Below are positions 18,149 to 28,656 of a stretch of DNA of 64,000 bases, piece by piece (the first letter of the stretch is position 1; every line of letters begins with the position of its first letter). The DNA is from Microbacterium sp. RU33B. GTDB lineage: Bacteria; Actinomycetota; Actinomycetes; Actinomycetales; Microbacteriaceae. The notes beneath the pieces were generated by a model that saw only the letters and a list, made by a program, of their open reading frames with translations, searched no databases and had not been told where the DNA came from. A program made the translations under genes and the position numbers. The DNA lies in contig NZ_FTPO01000002.1 of NCBI RefSeq assembly GCF_900155915.1, positions 558,001-622,000 on the forward strand, given 5' to 3'.

Positions 18149-19345
18149 GTGACTCCCCCCGAAACGCCCGAAGTGCGCGAACCCCTGACGGTGCTCATCG
18201 GCGCCGACACGTTCCTGCCGCACGTCAACGGCGCCGCGCGGTTCGCCGAACGCCTCGCCGCCGGGCTCGCCGCCCGCGGCCACCACGTGCACGTCTCCGC
18301 ACCCAGCGCCGGTCACCGCCACCACGGCACGTTCGAGGAGACCATCGAGGGCGAGCAGCTGACGATGCACCGGCTGCCCTCATGGCGCTGGCCCCCGCAC
18401 GACTGGCTCACCTTCGTGCTGCCGTGGATGTCGAAGCACTACGCGCGCAAGGCGCTCGACTCGATCAAGCCCGACGTCGTGCACATCCAGTCGCACATCG
18501 TGATCGGGCGGGGTCTGGCCCGCGAGGCGCGCAAGCGCGGCATCCCGATCATCGCGACGAACCACATCATGGCCGAGAACATCCTCGACTTCACGACGCT
18601 GCCGCCCATGCTCGACAAGGTGCTCGTCAAGCTCGCCTGGGACGACGCCCGGCGCACGCTCGAGATGGCGCGTGCCGTCACGACGCCCACACGCAAGGCG
18701 GCGGACTTCCTCGAGGACACGATCGACCTCGAGGGCGTCATCCCGATCAGCTGCGGCATCGACGCCTCCAACTACACGGCGGATCTCACCCCGCGCGACG
18801 CGAACCGCATCGTCTTCGTCGGGCGCCTCACGACCGAGAAGCAGATCGATGTCGTTCTGCGTGCCATCGCGAAGCTCGATCCCGCGCTGGATGTGACGTT
18901 CGACATCGTCGGCATGGGCGACCAGCGCCGCAACCTCGAGCAGCTGACGCACCAGCTCGGCCTCGACGACCGCGTCACCTTCCGCGGCCGCACCACCGAC
19001 GAAGAGCTCCGCGGCTACCTCACGCGGGCCAGCGTCTTCGCGATCGCCTCGATCGCCGAGCTCCAGTCGATCGCGACGCTCGAGGCGATGGCGTCCGGGC
19101 TTCCGATCGTCGCGGCGAACGCCGTCGCGCTGCCCCATCTCGTGCACGACGGCGAGAACGGGTACCTCTTCGAACCCGGCAACGTCGACGATCTCGTCGA
19201 CAAGCTCACCAGGGTGCTCACCGCGACTCCCGAGGAACGCCTCCGCATGCAGCAGGCCTCGCTGGAGGGTGTCAAGATCCACGACATGAACCGCACCCTC
19301 GACACGTTCGAGGCGCTGTACCGCGACGAGCCGCTGCCCGAGTAG
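18149..19345 (+). CDS. Glycosyltransferase family 4 (GT4)
   Basis: A 398-residue GT-B glycosyltransferase. The N-terminal acceptor domain begins LIGADTFLPHVNGAARFAERL, the pattern of GT4 enzymes acting on lipid or polyprenyl acceptors. The C-terminal nucleotide-sugar domain has VFVGRLTTEKQ and the E-x7-E region SIATLEAMASGLPIV, which binds the donor. The probable product is a glycolipid or cell-envelope glycan, with donor and acceptor unknown. A second GT4 gene follows after 4 nt, so the two probably act in one pathway. Confidence 0.9.
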   Translation: MTPPETPEVREPLTVLIGADTFLPHVNGAARFAERLAAGLAARGHHVHVSAPSAGHRHHGTFEETIEGEQLTMHRLPSWRWPPHDWLTFVLPWMSKHYARKALDSIKPDVVHIQSHIVIGRGLAREARKRGIPIIATNHIMAENILDFTTLPPMLDKVLVKLAWDDARRTLEMARAVTTPTRKAADFLEDTIDLEGVIPISCGIDASNYTADLTPRDANRIVFVGRLTTEKQIDVVLRAIAKLDPALDVTFDIVGMGDQRRNLEQLTHQLGLDDRVTFRGRTTDEELRGYLTRASVFAIASIAELQSIATLEAMASGLPIVAANAVALPHLVHDGENGYLFEPGNVDDLVDKLTRVLTATPEERLRMQQASLEGVKIHDMNRTLDTFEALYRDEPLPE

Positions 19346-19349
19346 CGCC

Positions 19350-20627
19350 GTGCACGTCGTGTTCTTCAGCGACCAGCACCTCGAGTCGTTCGGGGGTGCG
19401 CAGGTGTCGATGCGCCTGCAGCGCCGCTTCCTGGAGCGCGCCGGACACACCGTGACGGTCGTGGCGCCGCGCATGCACGGTCCGCGGGGCCGCGCGGTCG
19501 CGCCCGACCCCGGATACCTCGACATGCCCTCGGTGCCGATCACGCCCGACCGCGAGTACTCGCTCACGTGGCCCGGGAGGCGAACGGATGCCTGGGTGGA
19601 CGCCGCGCTCGCCGGCCGGCCGCCGGTCGACGTCGTGCACGTGCAGGCCGACTTCTGGGGGGCCTTCATCGGGCACCGGTACGCCGCGCGGCACCGTGTG
19701 CCGGTCGTCCACACGATGCACAACCGCGTGGATGTCGGCATCCAGGCGACCGCTCCCTTCCCGCACCTCGTGCTGCGCGTGCTGAACGCGTGGGAACGGC
19801 GTGCGCTCCGGGGCCGGGAACGTCGTCTCGTCGGAGATCTCGAACGCGGGCACGACGGCTGGTCGTTCCTGCGCCGGCTGGCGGTGCGGTCGGATGCCGT
19901 CACCGCGCCGTCGTCGCACTTCGCCCGCCGGCTCGAGGAGCACGGGGTCGTGCCGCGCGGACGCGCCGGGGCAGGGGTGGACGTCGTCTGGAACGGGATC
20001 GACGACGACGTGCTCGACGCCGCGCTCGCCTCGGGTGCCGCGCTTCCGCGGGATCAGCGACCGGCGGACGCCCGGCTCCCGACGCTCGTCTGGATGGGCC
20101 GGATGAGTCCCGAGAAGCGCCTCCTGCCGTTCCTCGAGGCGGTGGCCGCTTCCGGCATCCGCGCGCGCGTCGAGGTGCTCGGCGGCGGGGGACAGCTGCG
20201 CGCCGCGCGCCGGCTCGTCGAGCGGCTGCAGCCCACGGCATCCGTCGTCTTCTCGGGGCGGATGCCGTACGCGGGCTCGCTCGCGCGGCTGCGCAGCGCC
20301 GACGCGCTCGTGCAGACCTCCATCGGATTCGAGACGCAGGGCATGACGCCCTTCGAGGCCGCGGCGTTGGGCACGCCGTCGATCATCAGCGATCCCGACA
20401 TCGCCCGAGAGCTCGGCAGCGGGTTCTGGGCGGTGGGCGGGGGAGTGGATTGCGCGCCCGACGTCGCCGACGGATCGGTCGCCGCCCTCGCTCAGACGCT
20501 GCGGCAGGCCGTCGCCGACATCGAGGACGGCACGCCCGTCGCCCCCAACCCCGAGGTGCGGGAGCGGTTCCGCCAGTCCTCGCGCAGCGCGGCGATGGTG
20601 GAGATCTACGAGCGCGTCCGCGTCTGA
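19350..20627 (+). CDS. Glycosyltransferase family 4 (GT4), second gene of pair
   Basis: A 425-residue GT-B enzyme that starts MHVVFFSDQHLESFGGAQVS, a nucleotide-free N-domain typical of GT4. The donor site includes VWMGRMSPEKRLLPFL, FSGRMPYAG and the E-x7-E-like GMTPFEAAALGTPSII. It is longer than its neighbour and only distantly related to it, so this is not a recent tandem duplication. It shares an operon with the upstream gene. The small gene at 20644 converges on its 3' end. Confidence 0.88.
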   Translation: MHVVFFSDQHLESFGGAQVSMRLQRRFLERAGHTVTVVAPRMHGPRGRAVAPDPGYLDMPSVPITPDREYSLTWPGRRTDAWVDAALAGRPPVDVVHVQADFWGAFIGHRYAARHRVPVVHTMHNRVDVGIQATAPFPHLVLRVLNAWERRALRGRERRLVGDLERGHDGWSFLRRLAVRSDAVTAPSSHFARRLEEHGVVPRGRAGAGVDVVWNGIDDDVLDAALASGAALPRDQRPADARLPTLVWMGRMSPEKRLLPFLEAVAASGIRARVEVLGGGGQLRAARRLVERLQPTASVVFSGRMPYAGSLARLRSADALVQTSIGFETQGMTPFEAAALGTPSIISDPDIARELGSGFWAVGGGVDCAPDVADGSVAALAQTLRQAVADIEDGTPVAPNPEVRERFRQSSRSAAMVEIYERVRV

Positions 20628-20643
20628 GCCCGACGGGCGCGCC

Positions 20644-20760
20644 TCAGGGAAGCCGCGTCCAGTCGGTGGGCACGCGGCGGTAGCCGTCGGTGCGGAGGGC
20701 GACGATCGTCGAGACGATCGCCGTGGCGGAGAGCGCGGAGAGAACGATGATCAGGAACAT
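20644..20760 (-). CDS. 38-residue single-pass membrane protein
   Basis: A tiny protein with one transmembrane helix (FLIIVLSALSATAIVSTIVA) followed by a short basic cytoplasmic tail (RTDGYRRVPTDW). On the minus strand TAGCTT lies 7 nt before the ATG, which supports a genuine leaderless gene. The family is unknown. Confidence 0.6.
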   Translation of the reverse strand: MFLIIVLSALSATAIVSTIVALRTDGYRRVPTDWTRLP

Positions 20761-20767
20761 GGCAGTA

Positions 20768-20773
20768 AAGCTA
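20768..20773 (-). promoter_or_regulatory. -10 hexamer TAGCTT of small membrane protein gene
   Basis: TAGCTT on the minus strand ends 7 nt before the ATG at 20760. Confidence 0.45.
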
Positions 20774-20842
20774 CGCTTGCGCTGATTCCGCCACGAGTGG
20801 CAGGATGGACACCGTTCGATCGATTCCTGCCAGGGAGCACCC

Positions 20843-21817
20843 ATGAAGACCGTCGCCGTCATCGTCCAGCACGGCTTCGCGCCGTTCGAGTTCGGTCTCG
20901 CCTGCGAAGCGTTCGGCCTCGACAGGTCCGACGACGGCATCGCACCCTTCGACTTCCGCATCGTGACGCCCGAGCCCGGCGCCATCGCGAGCAACATGGC
21001 CTTCTCGATCAACGTGGAGCACGACCTCGCCTTCGCCGAGGAGGCCGACCTCGTGGTCGTCACGCCGATCCCCCGCAGCTCGTGGGGCCGCGTCGACGAG
21101 CGCGTGTGCGACGTCGTGCGGCGTGCGGTCGAGCGCGGCGCCTGGGTGCTGAGCGTGTGCAGCGGCTCGTTCGTGCTCGCAGCATCCGGCGTGCTCGATG
21201 GCAGGCGCGCGACGACCCACTGGATGTACGCCGACGTCATGGCCGCGATGCACCCCGCGATCGACGTCGACCCCGACGTGCTCTACGTGCAGGACGGCCG
21301 CATCATCACCAGCGCCGGCACCGCCGCCGGGCTCGACGCGTGCCTCCACCTGCTGCGGCAGGAGCTCGGCGCCGAGGTCACCAACCGCATCGCACGGCGC
21401 ATGGTGGTGCCCCCGCAGCGCGACGGCGGTCAGGCCCAGTTCATCGAGAAGCCGCTGCCGCTGGTGTCGTCGCTGTCGCTCGCGCCGGTCACCGACTGGA
21501 TGCTGGAGAACCTGCGCCTCGAGCTCACGGTCGACCAGCTGGCCGCCAAGGCGCACATGTCTCCGCGCACGTTCGCCCGCCGCTTCAAGGCCGATCACGG
21601 CGCGACTCCGGCCGCGTGGCTCGCGCGCCAGCGCATCATCCAGGCGCAGCGTCTGCTCGAGCAGACCGATCTCGGCCTCGATCGCATCGCGTACGAGTGC
21701 GGCTTCGGCTCCGCGGCCGTGCTGCGGCAGAACTTCGCCCGCGTGCTCGGCACGACCCCGACCGCGTACCGCGCCCGCTTCGCCTGCCACGACGCCCGCA
21801 CCGACGCCGTCGCCTGA
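20843..21817 (+). CDS. GlxA-family transcriptional regulator (DJ-1/PfpI plus AraC)
   Basis: A 324-residue regulator with an N-terminal DJ-1/PfpI amidotransferase-like sensing domain (residues 1-190, nucleophile-elbow region VCSGSFVLAASG). The C-terminal AraC domain (about 215-315) carries two helix-turn-helices, one around LAAKAHMSPRTFARRFK and the second around IAYECGFGSAAVLRQNF. Members respond to small amines or amino acids, but the ligand here is unknown. A GGGAG ribosome-binding site precedes the ATG. Confidence 0.92.
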   Translation: MKTVAVIVQHGFAPFEFGLACEAFGLDRSDDGIAPFDFRIVTPEPGAIASNMAFSINVEHDLAFAEEADLVVVTPIPRSSWGRVDERVCDVVRRAVERGAWVLSVCSGSFVLAASGVLDGRRATTHWMYADVMAAMHPAIDVDPDVLYVQDGRIITSAGTAAGLDACLHLLRQELGAEVTNRIARRMVVPPQRDGGQAQFIEKPLPLVSSLSLAPVTDWMLENLRLELTVDQLAAKAHMSPRTFARRFKADHGATPAAWLARQRIIQAQRLLEQTDLGLDRIAYECGFGSAAVLRQNFARVLGTTPTAYRARFACHDARTDAVA

Positions 21818-21854
21818 CCCGTCCGCGGCGACCCACTCCTGGCTGCTCCCCTCC

Positions 21855-21917
21855 AGAAACCCCGTGCCGCGTGAGAAGTCCCGCGATGCGAGGTTCCTCA
21901 CGCTGCGCGGGGTTTCT
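21855..21917. repeat. 63-bp imperfect palindrome (21-bp arms, 21-nt loop)
   Basis: The left arm (21855-21875) begins AGAAACCCCG. It is mirrored by the right arm (21897-21917) ending CGGGGTTTCT, with 19 of 21 positions matching. It lies after the GlxA-regulator stop and upstream of the clpB operator. It may be a transcription terminator or a member of a dispersed REP-like family. Only genome-wide copies would settle which. Confidence 0.7.
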
Positions 21918-21994
21918 CGGCCGAGGGCTTCTCGGGGCGGGACGCCGCGGGTGTGAACGCGAGGCGGTGGACGCGGCATCCGGACACTGGTAAA

Positions 21995-22015
21995 CTTGAT
22001 ATAAGTCGACTCAAG
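21995..22015. promoter_or_regulatory. HspR operator (HAIR) upstream of clpB
   Basis: CTTGATA-N7-ACTCAAG is nearly identical to the HAIR consensus and places clpB under HspR. The spacer contains TATAAG (22000-22005), which could be the -10, so repressor would cover the promoter itself. Confidence 0.88.
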
Positions 22016-22024
22016 TTTTGAGTC
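22008..22024. promoter_or_regulatory. Additional palindrome overlapping the clpB HAIR half-site
   Basis: GACTCAA-GTT-TTGAGTC is a perfect 17-bp palindrome. It reuses the right half-site of the HAIR element and adds an inverted TTGAGTC half, suggesting a third HspR half-site. Confidence 0.5.
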
Positions 22025-22044
22025 CTACAGTTTTCAGGAGACAC

Positions 22045-24225
<2,181 letters not shown>

Positions 24226-24270
24226 TCGACGGTCGGCGTGCGCCGGGGCGGGGCACGGGGCGTGCGCGAC

Positions 24271-24276
24271 TAGCGT
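24271..24276 (+). promoter_or_regulatory. -10 hexamer TAGCGT, leaderless start of membrane protein gene
   Basis: TAGCGT ends 6 nt before the ATG at 24283. Confidence 0.5.
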
Positions 24277-24282
24277 GAGCAC

Positions 24283-24759
24283 ATGGACTTTCCGCGCTCG
24301 GGCCGCTTCGTCTTCGTCGTGCAGTGGATCCTGGCGCTGCTGCTGCCGGTGTGGATCTTCCTCGGGCGCGAGCTCGTGGGCGCGCAGGTCGGCTGGATGG
24401 CGGTCATCGGCATCGTGTACGGCGCCTTCGTCATCCTGTTCCTGCTGATCCCCCCGCTCGTGTCGCTGTTCGACCGCGACGTGCGACGCCGCAGGTCGGA
24501 GCGCGTGGCGTATTCGATCGCGATGGGCGTCGCCTGGATCGCGCTGTTCCTGGCCGGGCTCGTCATCCCGGATTCCGGCGACAGCGGACGCCTCGACACG
24601 GCGCTGACCGTCTGGACCGGAGGGCTCATCGGCTACGAGGCGACCGAGACGATCTTCATCGTGCTCGTCATGATCGTGTTCTTCGCCCTCGTCGCCGGTC
24701 TGGCCCTCGCGATCATCGGCGCCGGACGCGCCGGCCGGGCGAGCGCAGGCTCGAAGTGA
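24283..24759 (+). CDS. Four-helix membrane protein of unknown function
   Basis: A 158-residue integral membrane protein with about four hydrophobic helices: near residues 8-27, 35-60, 75-100 and 125-150. A basic cytoplasmic loop (DRDVRRRRSER) lies after the second. No family is recognised. Its stop overlaps the GTG of the UbiA prenyltransferase gene as GTGA, so the two are probably co-translated. It may assist that enzyme or simply share its transcript. Confidence 0.75.
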   Translation: MDFPRSGRFVFVVQWILALLLPVWIFLGRELVGAQVGWMAVIGIVYGAFVILFLLIPPLVSLFDRDVRRRRSERVAYSIAMGVAWIALFLAGLVIPDSGDSGRLDTALTVWTGGLIGYEATETIFIVLVMIVFFALVAGLALAIIGAGRAGRASAGSK

Positions 24760-25616
24760 CCGCCGCCGCGATCGGGAAGACGCTCCGCGCGCTGTGGGGA
24801 TCGTCGCACCCCGGGCCGACGCTCGTCGTCACCGCCCTGGCGGGAGCGCTCGGGGTCGCCGTCGGCCTCGACGCCGGGCGGCTCGCCCTGCTCGTGCTCG
24901 CGGTGTTCGCCGGTCAGCTGTCGGTCGGCATCTCGAACGACGCCCTCGACGCGCCGCGCGACCGCGCGGTCGGCCGACGCGACAAGCCGCTGGCCCGAGG
25001 CGACGCGACCGTGCGCCAGGCGTGGGCGGCGGCGTCCCTCGCGCTCGCCGTGGCGATGGGGCTGTCGGCGCTTCTCGGCTGGCGGATGCTGGCGGCCCAC
25101 GCGCTCATGCTCGGCGGCGCGTGGGCGTACAACGCGGGGCTCAAGGCGACGGCGGCCTCGCTCGTGCCGTTCCTCGTGAGCTTCGGCGTCTTCCCCTCCC
25201 TCGCCCCGCTCTCCGCCGCCGATCCGGCGTTCGCCGAGTGGTGGGCGTGGATCGGCGGCGCCGCCCTCGGGGCCGCGTTCCACCTCACCAACGTGCTGCC
25301 CGACCTCGACGACGATGCGCGCACGGGCGTGCGCGGCCTGCCGCACCGGATCGATGCCCGCGTGTCGGCGCTGCTGGCGTGCGTCGCCGTCGTCGGCGGC
25401 GCCGTGGCGGTGCTGCTCGGACCCGTCGACGGGAACGTCGCGGAGGTCCCCGCGGCGGCCTGGGTCTTCTTCGCCGCTGTCCTCGCGGTCGTGGTGGTGA
25501 CGCTGGTCCTCGCGGTCGCACGGCCCACCGCGCGGGTGCTCCACCGTCTGATCATGCTCGCCGCGCTCGTGCTGGCCGTGCAGCTCGTGGCCTCGGGGGC
25601 GGCGCTCGCCGCCTGA
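24756..25616 (+). CDS. UbiA-family prenyltransferase
   Basis: A 286-residue membrane prenyltransferase with about eight or nine helices. The first Asp-rich motif is NDALDAPRD, preceding RAVGRRDKPLA, and the second is NVLPDLDDD. These bind Mg2+ and an isoprenyl diphosphate. It resembles the SCO3242-type actinobacterial branch, whose aromatic or lipid acceptor is not established. Its 3' end lies 15 bp from the 3' end of the type III polyketide operon on the opposite strand, so a phenolic-lipid acceptor is an attractive but unproven idea. Confidence 0.88.
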   Translation: MTAAAIGKTLRALWGSSHPGPTLVVTALAGALGVAVGLDAGRLALLVLAVFAGQLSVGISNDALDAPRDRAVGRRDKPLARGDATVRQAWAAASLALAVAMGLSALLGWRMLAAHALMLGGAWAYNAGLKATAASLVPFLVSFGVFPSLAPLSAADPAFAEWWAWIGGAALGAAFHLTNVLPDLDDDARTGVRGLPHRIDARVSALLACVAVVGGAVAVLLGPVDGNVAEVPAAAWVFFAAVLAVVVVTLVLAVARPTARVLHRLIMLAALVLAVQLVASGAALAA

Positions 25617-25631
25617 CGGCGGCCAGAGTCG

Positions 25632-26774
25632 TCACGCGTCGGCGTCGAACCCCATCGCGTAGGCGCGAGCGAAGACCCCGCCGACGGGGCCCGCCAGCAT
25701 CGTCCGCACGGCGGCGCGCCGCACGGCATCGGCCCGCGGACCGATCGAGCGGCCGAGCCGCGTGTTGACCGCAGCCATCCGCGCGGCCGTGGTCGCGGAG
25801 CGCACGCGTCGCCGCTCCCAGCGGCCGAGATCGCTCTCCGGCGCGAGCCCCGTGTGCATCCACTCGGCCAGCAGCGGTGCGAGCGTCGCGGCGTCGAGGA
25901 GCCCGAGGTTCATGCCCTGCCCGCCGATCGGACTCACTTCGTGCGCGGCGTCGCCGATCACGAGGACCCGCCCGTTGCGCAGCCTCGGGGCGACGAACCG
26001 GCGCACCCCGAAGCCCGTGGCCTCCTGCACCCGGTCGGCCGCCGAGAACTCGCCCCGCGACACGAGCGCGCCGCGCAGCTGCTCGAGCAGCGACGACGGG
26101 TCTCGATCTGCGGTCTCGTCGGCCCACGCCACGAACCGACGGACTCCGTTCGGCAGCGGGAACGACTCCAGGACGCCTTCGCGGTCGAGGTGCACGACGG
26201 CCGTGGCGGCGTCGGGACGATCGCCCACGGCGATGTCGGCCATGACGTAGCGATCGCGGTAGTCGTCGGCGCGGGCCGATTCCGGCCGGAAGACGAGGCC
26301 TCGGCCCCCGGCACCGGATGCCACGACGACGACGCGAGCCTCGAGCTCGACGGGGCGGCCACCCACCCCCGCCCGCACGACCACCCGATCTCCGCGCTCG
26401 CGCACCGCGAGCACCGACGCTCCTCGCAACGGCGCCGGGGCATCGGCCGCGATCGCCGCGTCGGTCTCGGACTGGGGGAGCGTCGCCACGAAGGGGAAGC
26501 GCGTGGACAGCCGGTCGAAGCGCACGACCCCGAGCCGTTTCCCGTCGGAGCGGGCTTCGCCGCGGGGCACGCGCATCGCCGACGACAGGATCCGCTCCGT
26601 GCGTCCGGAGCGCTCCAGCGCCGCGAGGACGGGCGGATGCAGGCCGATGGCCCTGCTGCCCCAGCCGGGCTCCGGCCGCCGCTCGAGCACCTCGACGTCG
26701 ACTCCGCTGCGGGCGAGATCGCCGGCCAGCAGCATCCCGACGGGCCCTGCCCCCACCACGACGACGTCACGCAT
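25632..26774 (-). CDS. FAD-dependent monooxygenase (aromatic hydroxylase type)
   Basis: A 380-residue flavoprotein monooxygenase of the PHBH fold. It has the N-terminal VVVGAGPVGMLLAGDLA dinucleotide fold, a central region with DYRDRYVMADIAVGD, and the second FAD motif VLVIGDAAHEVSPIGGQGMN. It is the last gene of a tightly overlapping operon with a methyltransferase and a type III polyketide synthase. This context suggests hydroxylation of an alkylresorcinol ring toward a quinone, as in Streptomyces phenolic-lipid (srs-type) operons. The ATG overlaps the upstream stop by 8 bp. Confidence 0.87.
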   Translation of the reverse strand: MRDVVVVGAGPVGMLLAGDLARSGVDVEVLERRPEPGWGSRAIGLHPPVLAALERSGRTERILSSAMRVPRGEARSDGKRLGVVRFDRLSTRFPFVATLPQSETDAAIAADAPAPLRGASVLAVRERGDRVVVRAGVGGRPVELEARVVVVASGAGGRGLVFRPESARADDYRDRYVMADIAVGDRPDAATAVVHLDREGVLESFPLPNGVRRFVAWADETADRDPSSLLEQLRGALVSRGEFSAADRVQEATGFGVRRFVAPRLRNGRVLVIGDAAHEVSPIGGQGMNLGLLDAATLAPLLAEWMHTGLAPESDLGRWERRRVRSATTAARMAAVNTRLGRSIGPRADAVRRAAVRTMLAGPVGGVFARAYAMGFDADA

Positions 26775-27468
26775 CGGCGGTGCTCTCCGCCAGCAGTCGG
26801 AACGGTGCGGGGGCGTGCACGCTCCAGGCGCCCGCCGTGTCGGCGCGCAGGGCCGCGCGCAGCTCATCCGGAGTGAAGCTGCGCCGGATGGATCGGAGCC
26901 CGTCGGTGCGCAGGAACGTGCCCGGAGCCAGGGGGGTGATGCCGATGGCGTAGAGCGCGTAGGCCAGGCGGCCGCGCGCGATGTCGCCGTGCAGGACGAC
27001 CCCCGACGACAGTGCGCGCGACTGCGCGGCGACGACGGGCAGCTCGGAACCCAGGTGGTGCAGCACGTGGTTCGAGATGACGGCGTCGAAGACGTCGCCC
27101 TTCGCCAGGAGCGCCCCGGAGTCGGCTGCGACGAACCGCACGTCCGCACTCTCGCGCGCGGTCGCGATGCGCAGCGCTCGCGGATCGGGATCGGCACCGA
27201 CCCACCGCACGTCGAGTCCGTCGCGGCGGGCCAGGGCCGCCAGCCGCGCCACGAGGTCGCCGCCCCCGCATCCGAGGTCGAGCACCCGGGCGGGGCGGCC
27301 GAGGGCTGCCAACCGGGGCGCGAGACGCGTGCGGTAGACGCCGCCCCACCCCGACACGAGCCGGTTCACGGTGTCGAACCGGCGGAGGGTCGCCGCGAGG
27401 CGCTCGGGATCGCACGCCGGATCGTCCATCAGCTCGCGCACCTCGGTGTCGCGGACGGCGAGGCTCAT
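26767..27468 (-). CDS. Class I SAM-dependent methyltransferase of the type III PKS operon
   Basis: A 233-residue soluble methyltransferase with the SAM loop VLDLGCGGGDLVARL, acidic strand VGADPDPRAL and motif IV DAVISNHVLHHLGSE. It resembles UbiE/MenG-like quinone methyltransferases. Its ATG overlaps the polyketide synthase stop as ATGA and its stop overlaps the monooxygenase start. It probably methylates the phenolic or quinone product of the operon, but whether on oxygen or carbon is not visible. Confidence 0.86.
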   Translation of the reverse strand: MSLAVRDTEVRELMDDPACDPERLAATLRRFDTVNRLVSGWGGVYRTRLAPRLAALGRPARVLDLGCGGGDLVARLAALARRDGLDVRWVGADPDPRALRIATARESADVRFVAADSGALLAKGDVFDAVISNHVLHHLGSELPVVAAQSRALSSGVVLHGDIARGRLAYALYAIGITPLAPGTFLRTDGLRSIRRSFTPDELRAALRADTAGAWSVHAPAPFRLLAESTADA

Positions 27469-28586
27469 CCGCTCCGTCTTCCGCGCTTGACGAGGAGCGC
27501 CGATTCGACGGTGAGTCCGGGGCCGAACGCGAGCGCGCCGACGCGGCTCCCGTCGCCCACGCCGTCGTCGAGCAGCAGCGCGCGCAGGATGAACAGGATC
27601 GTGGCGCTCGACATGTTGCCGTGGTCGCGCAGCACCGCACGCGAGGGGGCGATGGCCTCCGGCGAGAGGTCGAGTCCGGTCTCGACGCGGTCCAGCACGC
27701 TCCGCCCGCCGGGGTGCACGGCCCAGGCATCCGGGGGCGTGTCGCCGTGGAGGAAGTCGGCGACGACCGCGCGGATCTCTCGCCCGATGATCCGCGGCAC
27801 TTCGGCCGACAGCGTCATGAGGAACCCCTCGTCGCCGATCGTCCACGCCATGTCCTTCTCGCCGGCCTCGGTGAGCGCGGTGGCGAATCGGTCGAGCTCC
27901 AGTCCGCTCCCGTCGGCGATGCCGGGATCGGCGGTCACGACGGCGGCAGCCGCGCCGTCGGCGAAGACCGATGCCGCGACGATCTGCTGCGGATCGGAAG
28001 ACGCGCGGATGTGGAGCGAGCACAGTTCGGCGCAGGCCACGAGCACGACCGCTCCGGGCTGCGCGGCCGTGATCCGCGCCGCGAGACGGAGCGCCGGGAC
28101 GGCGGCGGCGCAGCCGATGAAGCCGAGGTGGTAGCGCTCGACGAGGGACGAGAGCCCGAGATCGCGCACCAGGCGGTAGTCGGGCCCCGGGGCGAAGAAG
28201 CCCGTGCACGACACCGTCACGACGTGCGTCACCGCCTGGGCGTCGATCTCCGCCTGCGCGAGCGCCGAGCGTGCGGCCTCCGCGTAGAGCGACGGGGCCA
28301 CGCGCTCGTACACGGCGTTGCGGGCGCCCGTCGAGGGCACGAGGAGGGCCCGGCCGTCGCCCACGAAGTCCACACCGCCCGCACCGGAGACACCCGCGGC
28401 ATCGTCGGCGAGCTGGGTGAGCACGGTGTGCCGCTGCTCGATCTGCGCCGCATCGAACGCCGCGTGGATGAGGCGGCGCGTGAGCCGGTCGACTCCGGGC
28501 TGCGTGGCGAAGAAGTCGCGCACGACCGTCTGGCTGACGGGCGTGGCGGGCACGGCCGTGCCGATCGAGACGATGCGTGCGTTCAT
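27465..28586 (-). CDS. Type III polyketide synthase
   Basis: A 373-residue chalcone/stilbene-synthase-fold homodimeric enzyme that extends an acyl-CoA with malonyl-CoA units and cyclises the chain. The catalytic triad is Cys127 (in VSCTGFFAPGPD), His291 (VHPGGRS) and Asn324 (HGNMSS). Bacterial homologues make long-chain alkylresorcinols, alkylpyrones or alkylresorcylic acids. It is the first gene of an operon with a methyltransferase and an FAD monooxygenase. A GGAGGA ribosome-binding site precedes the ATG, and a TACCCT hexamer (28647-28652, minus) may be its own promoter downstream of the MFS gene. Confidence 0.93.
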   Translation of the reverse strand: MNARIVSIGTAVPATPVSQTVVRDFFATQPGVDRLTRRLIHAAFDAAQIEQRHTVLTQLADDAAGVSGAGGVDFVGDGRALLVPSTGARNAVYERVAPSLYAEAARSALAQAEIDAQAVTHVVTVSCTGFFAPGPDYRLVRDLGLSSLVERYHLGFIGCAAAVPALRLAARITAAQPGAVVLVACAELCSLHIRASSDPQQIVAASVFADGAAAAVVTADPGIADGSGLELDRFATALTEAGEKDMAWTIGDEGFLMTLSAEVPRIIGREIRAVVADFLHGDTPPDAWAVHPGGRSVLDRVETGLDLSPEAIAPSRAVLRDHGNMSSATILFILRALLLDDGVGDGSRVGALAFGPGLTVESALLVKRGRRSG

Positions 28587-28656
28587 TCCTCCACCCGACC
28601 ACGGCTCGCGGGAGGGAACGTCCCCCGTTGCGCGAGCCAGAGTCTCAGGGTAAGGC

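Noticed and set aside
18149..20627. Recent tandem duplication of the two glycosyltransferases
   Set aside because: They share only GT4 fold motifs. Lengths, N-terminal domains and DNA are widely diverged.
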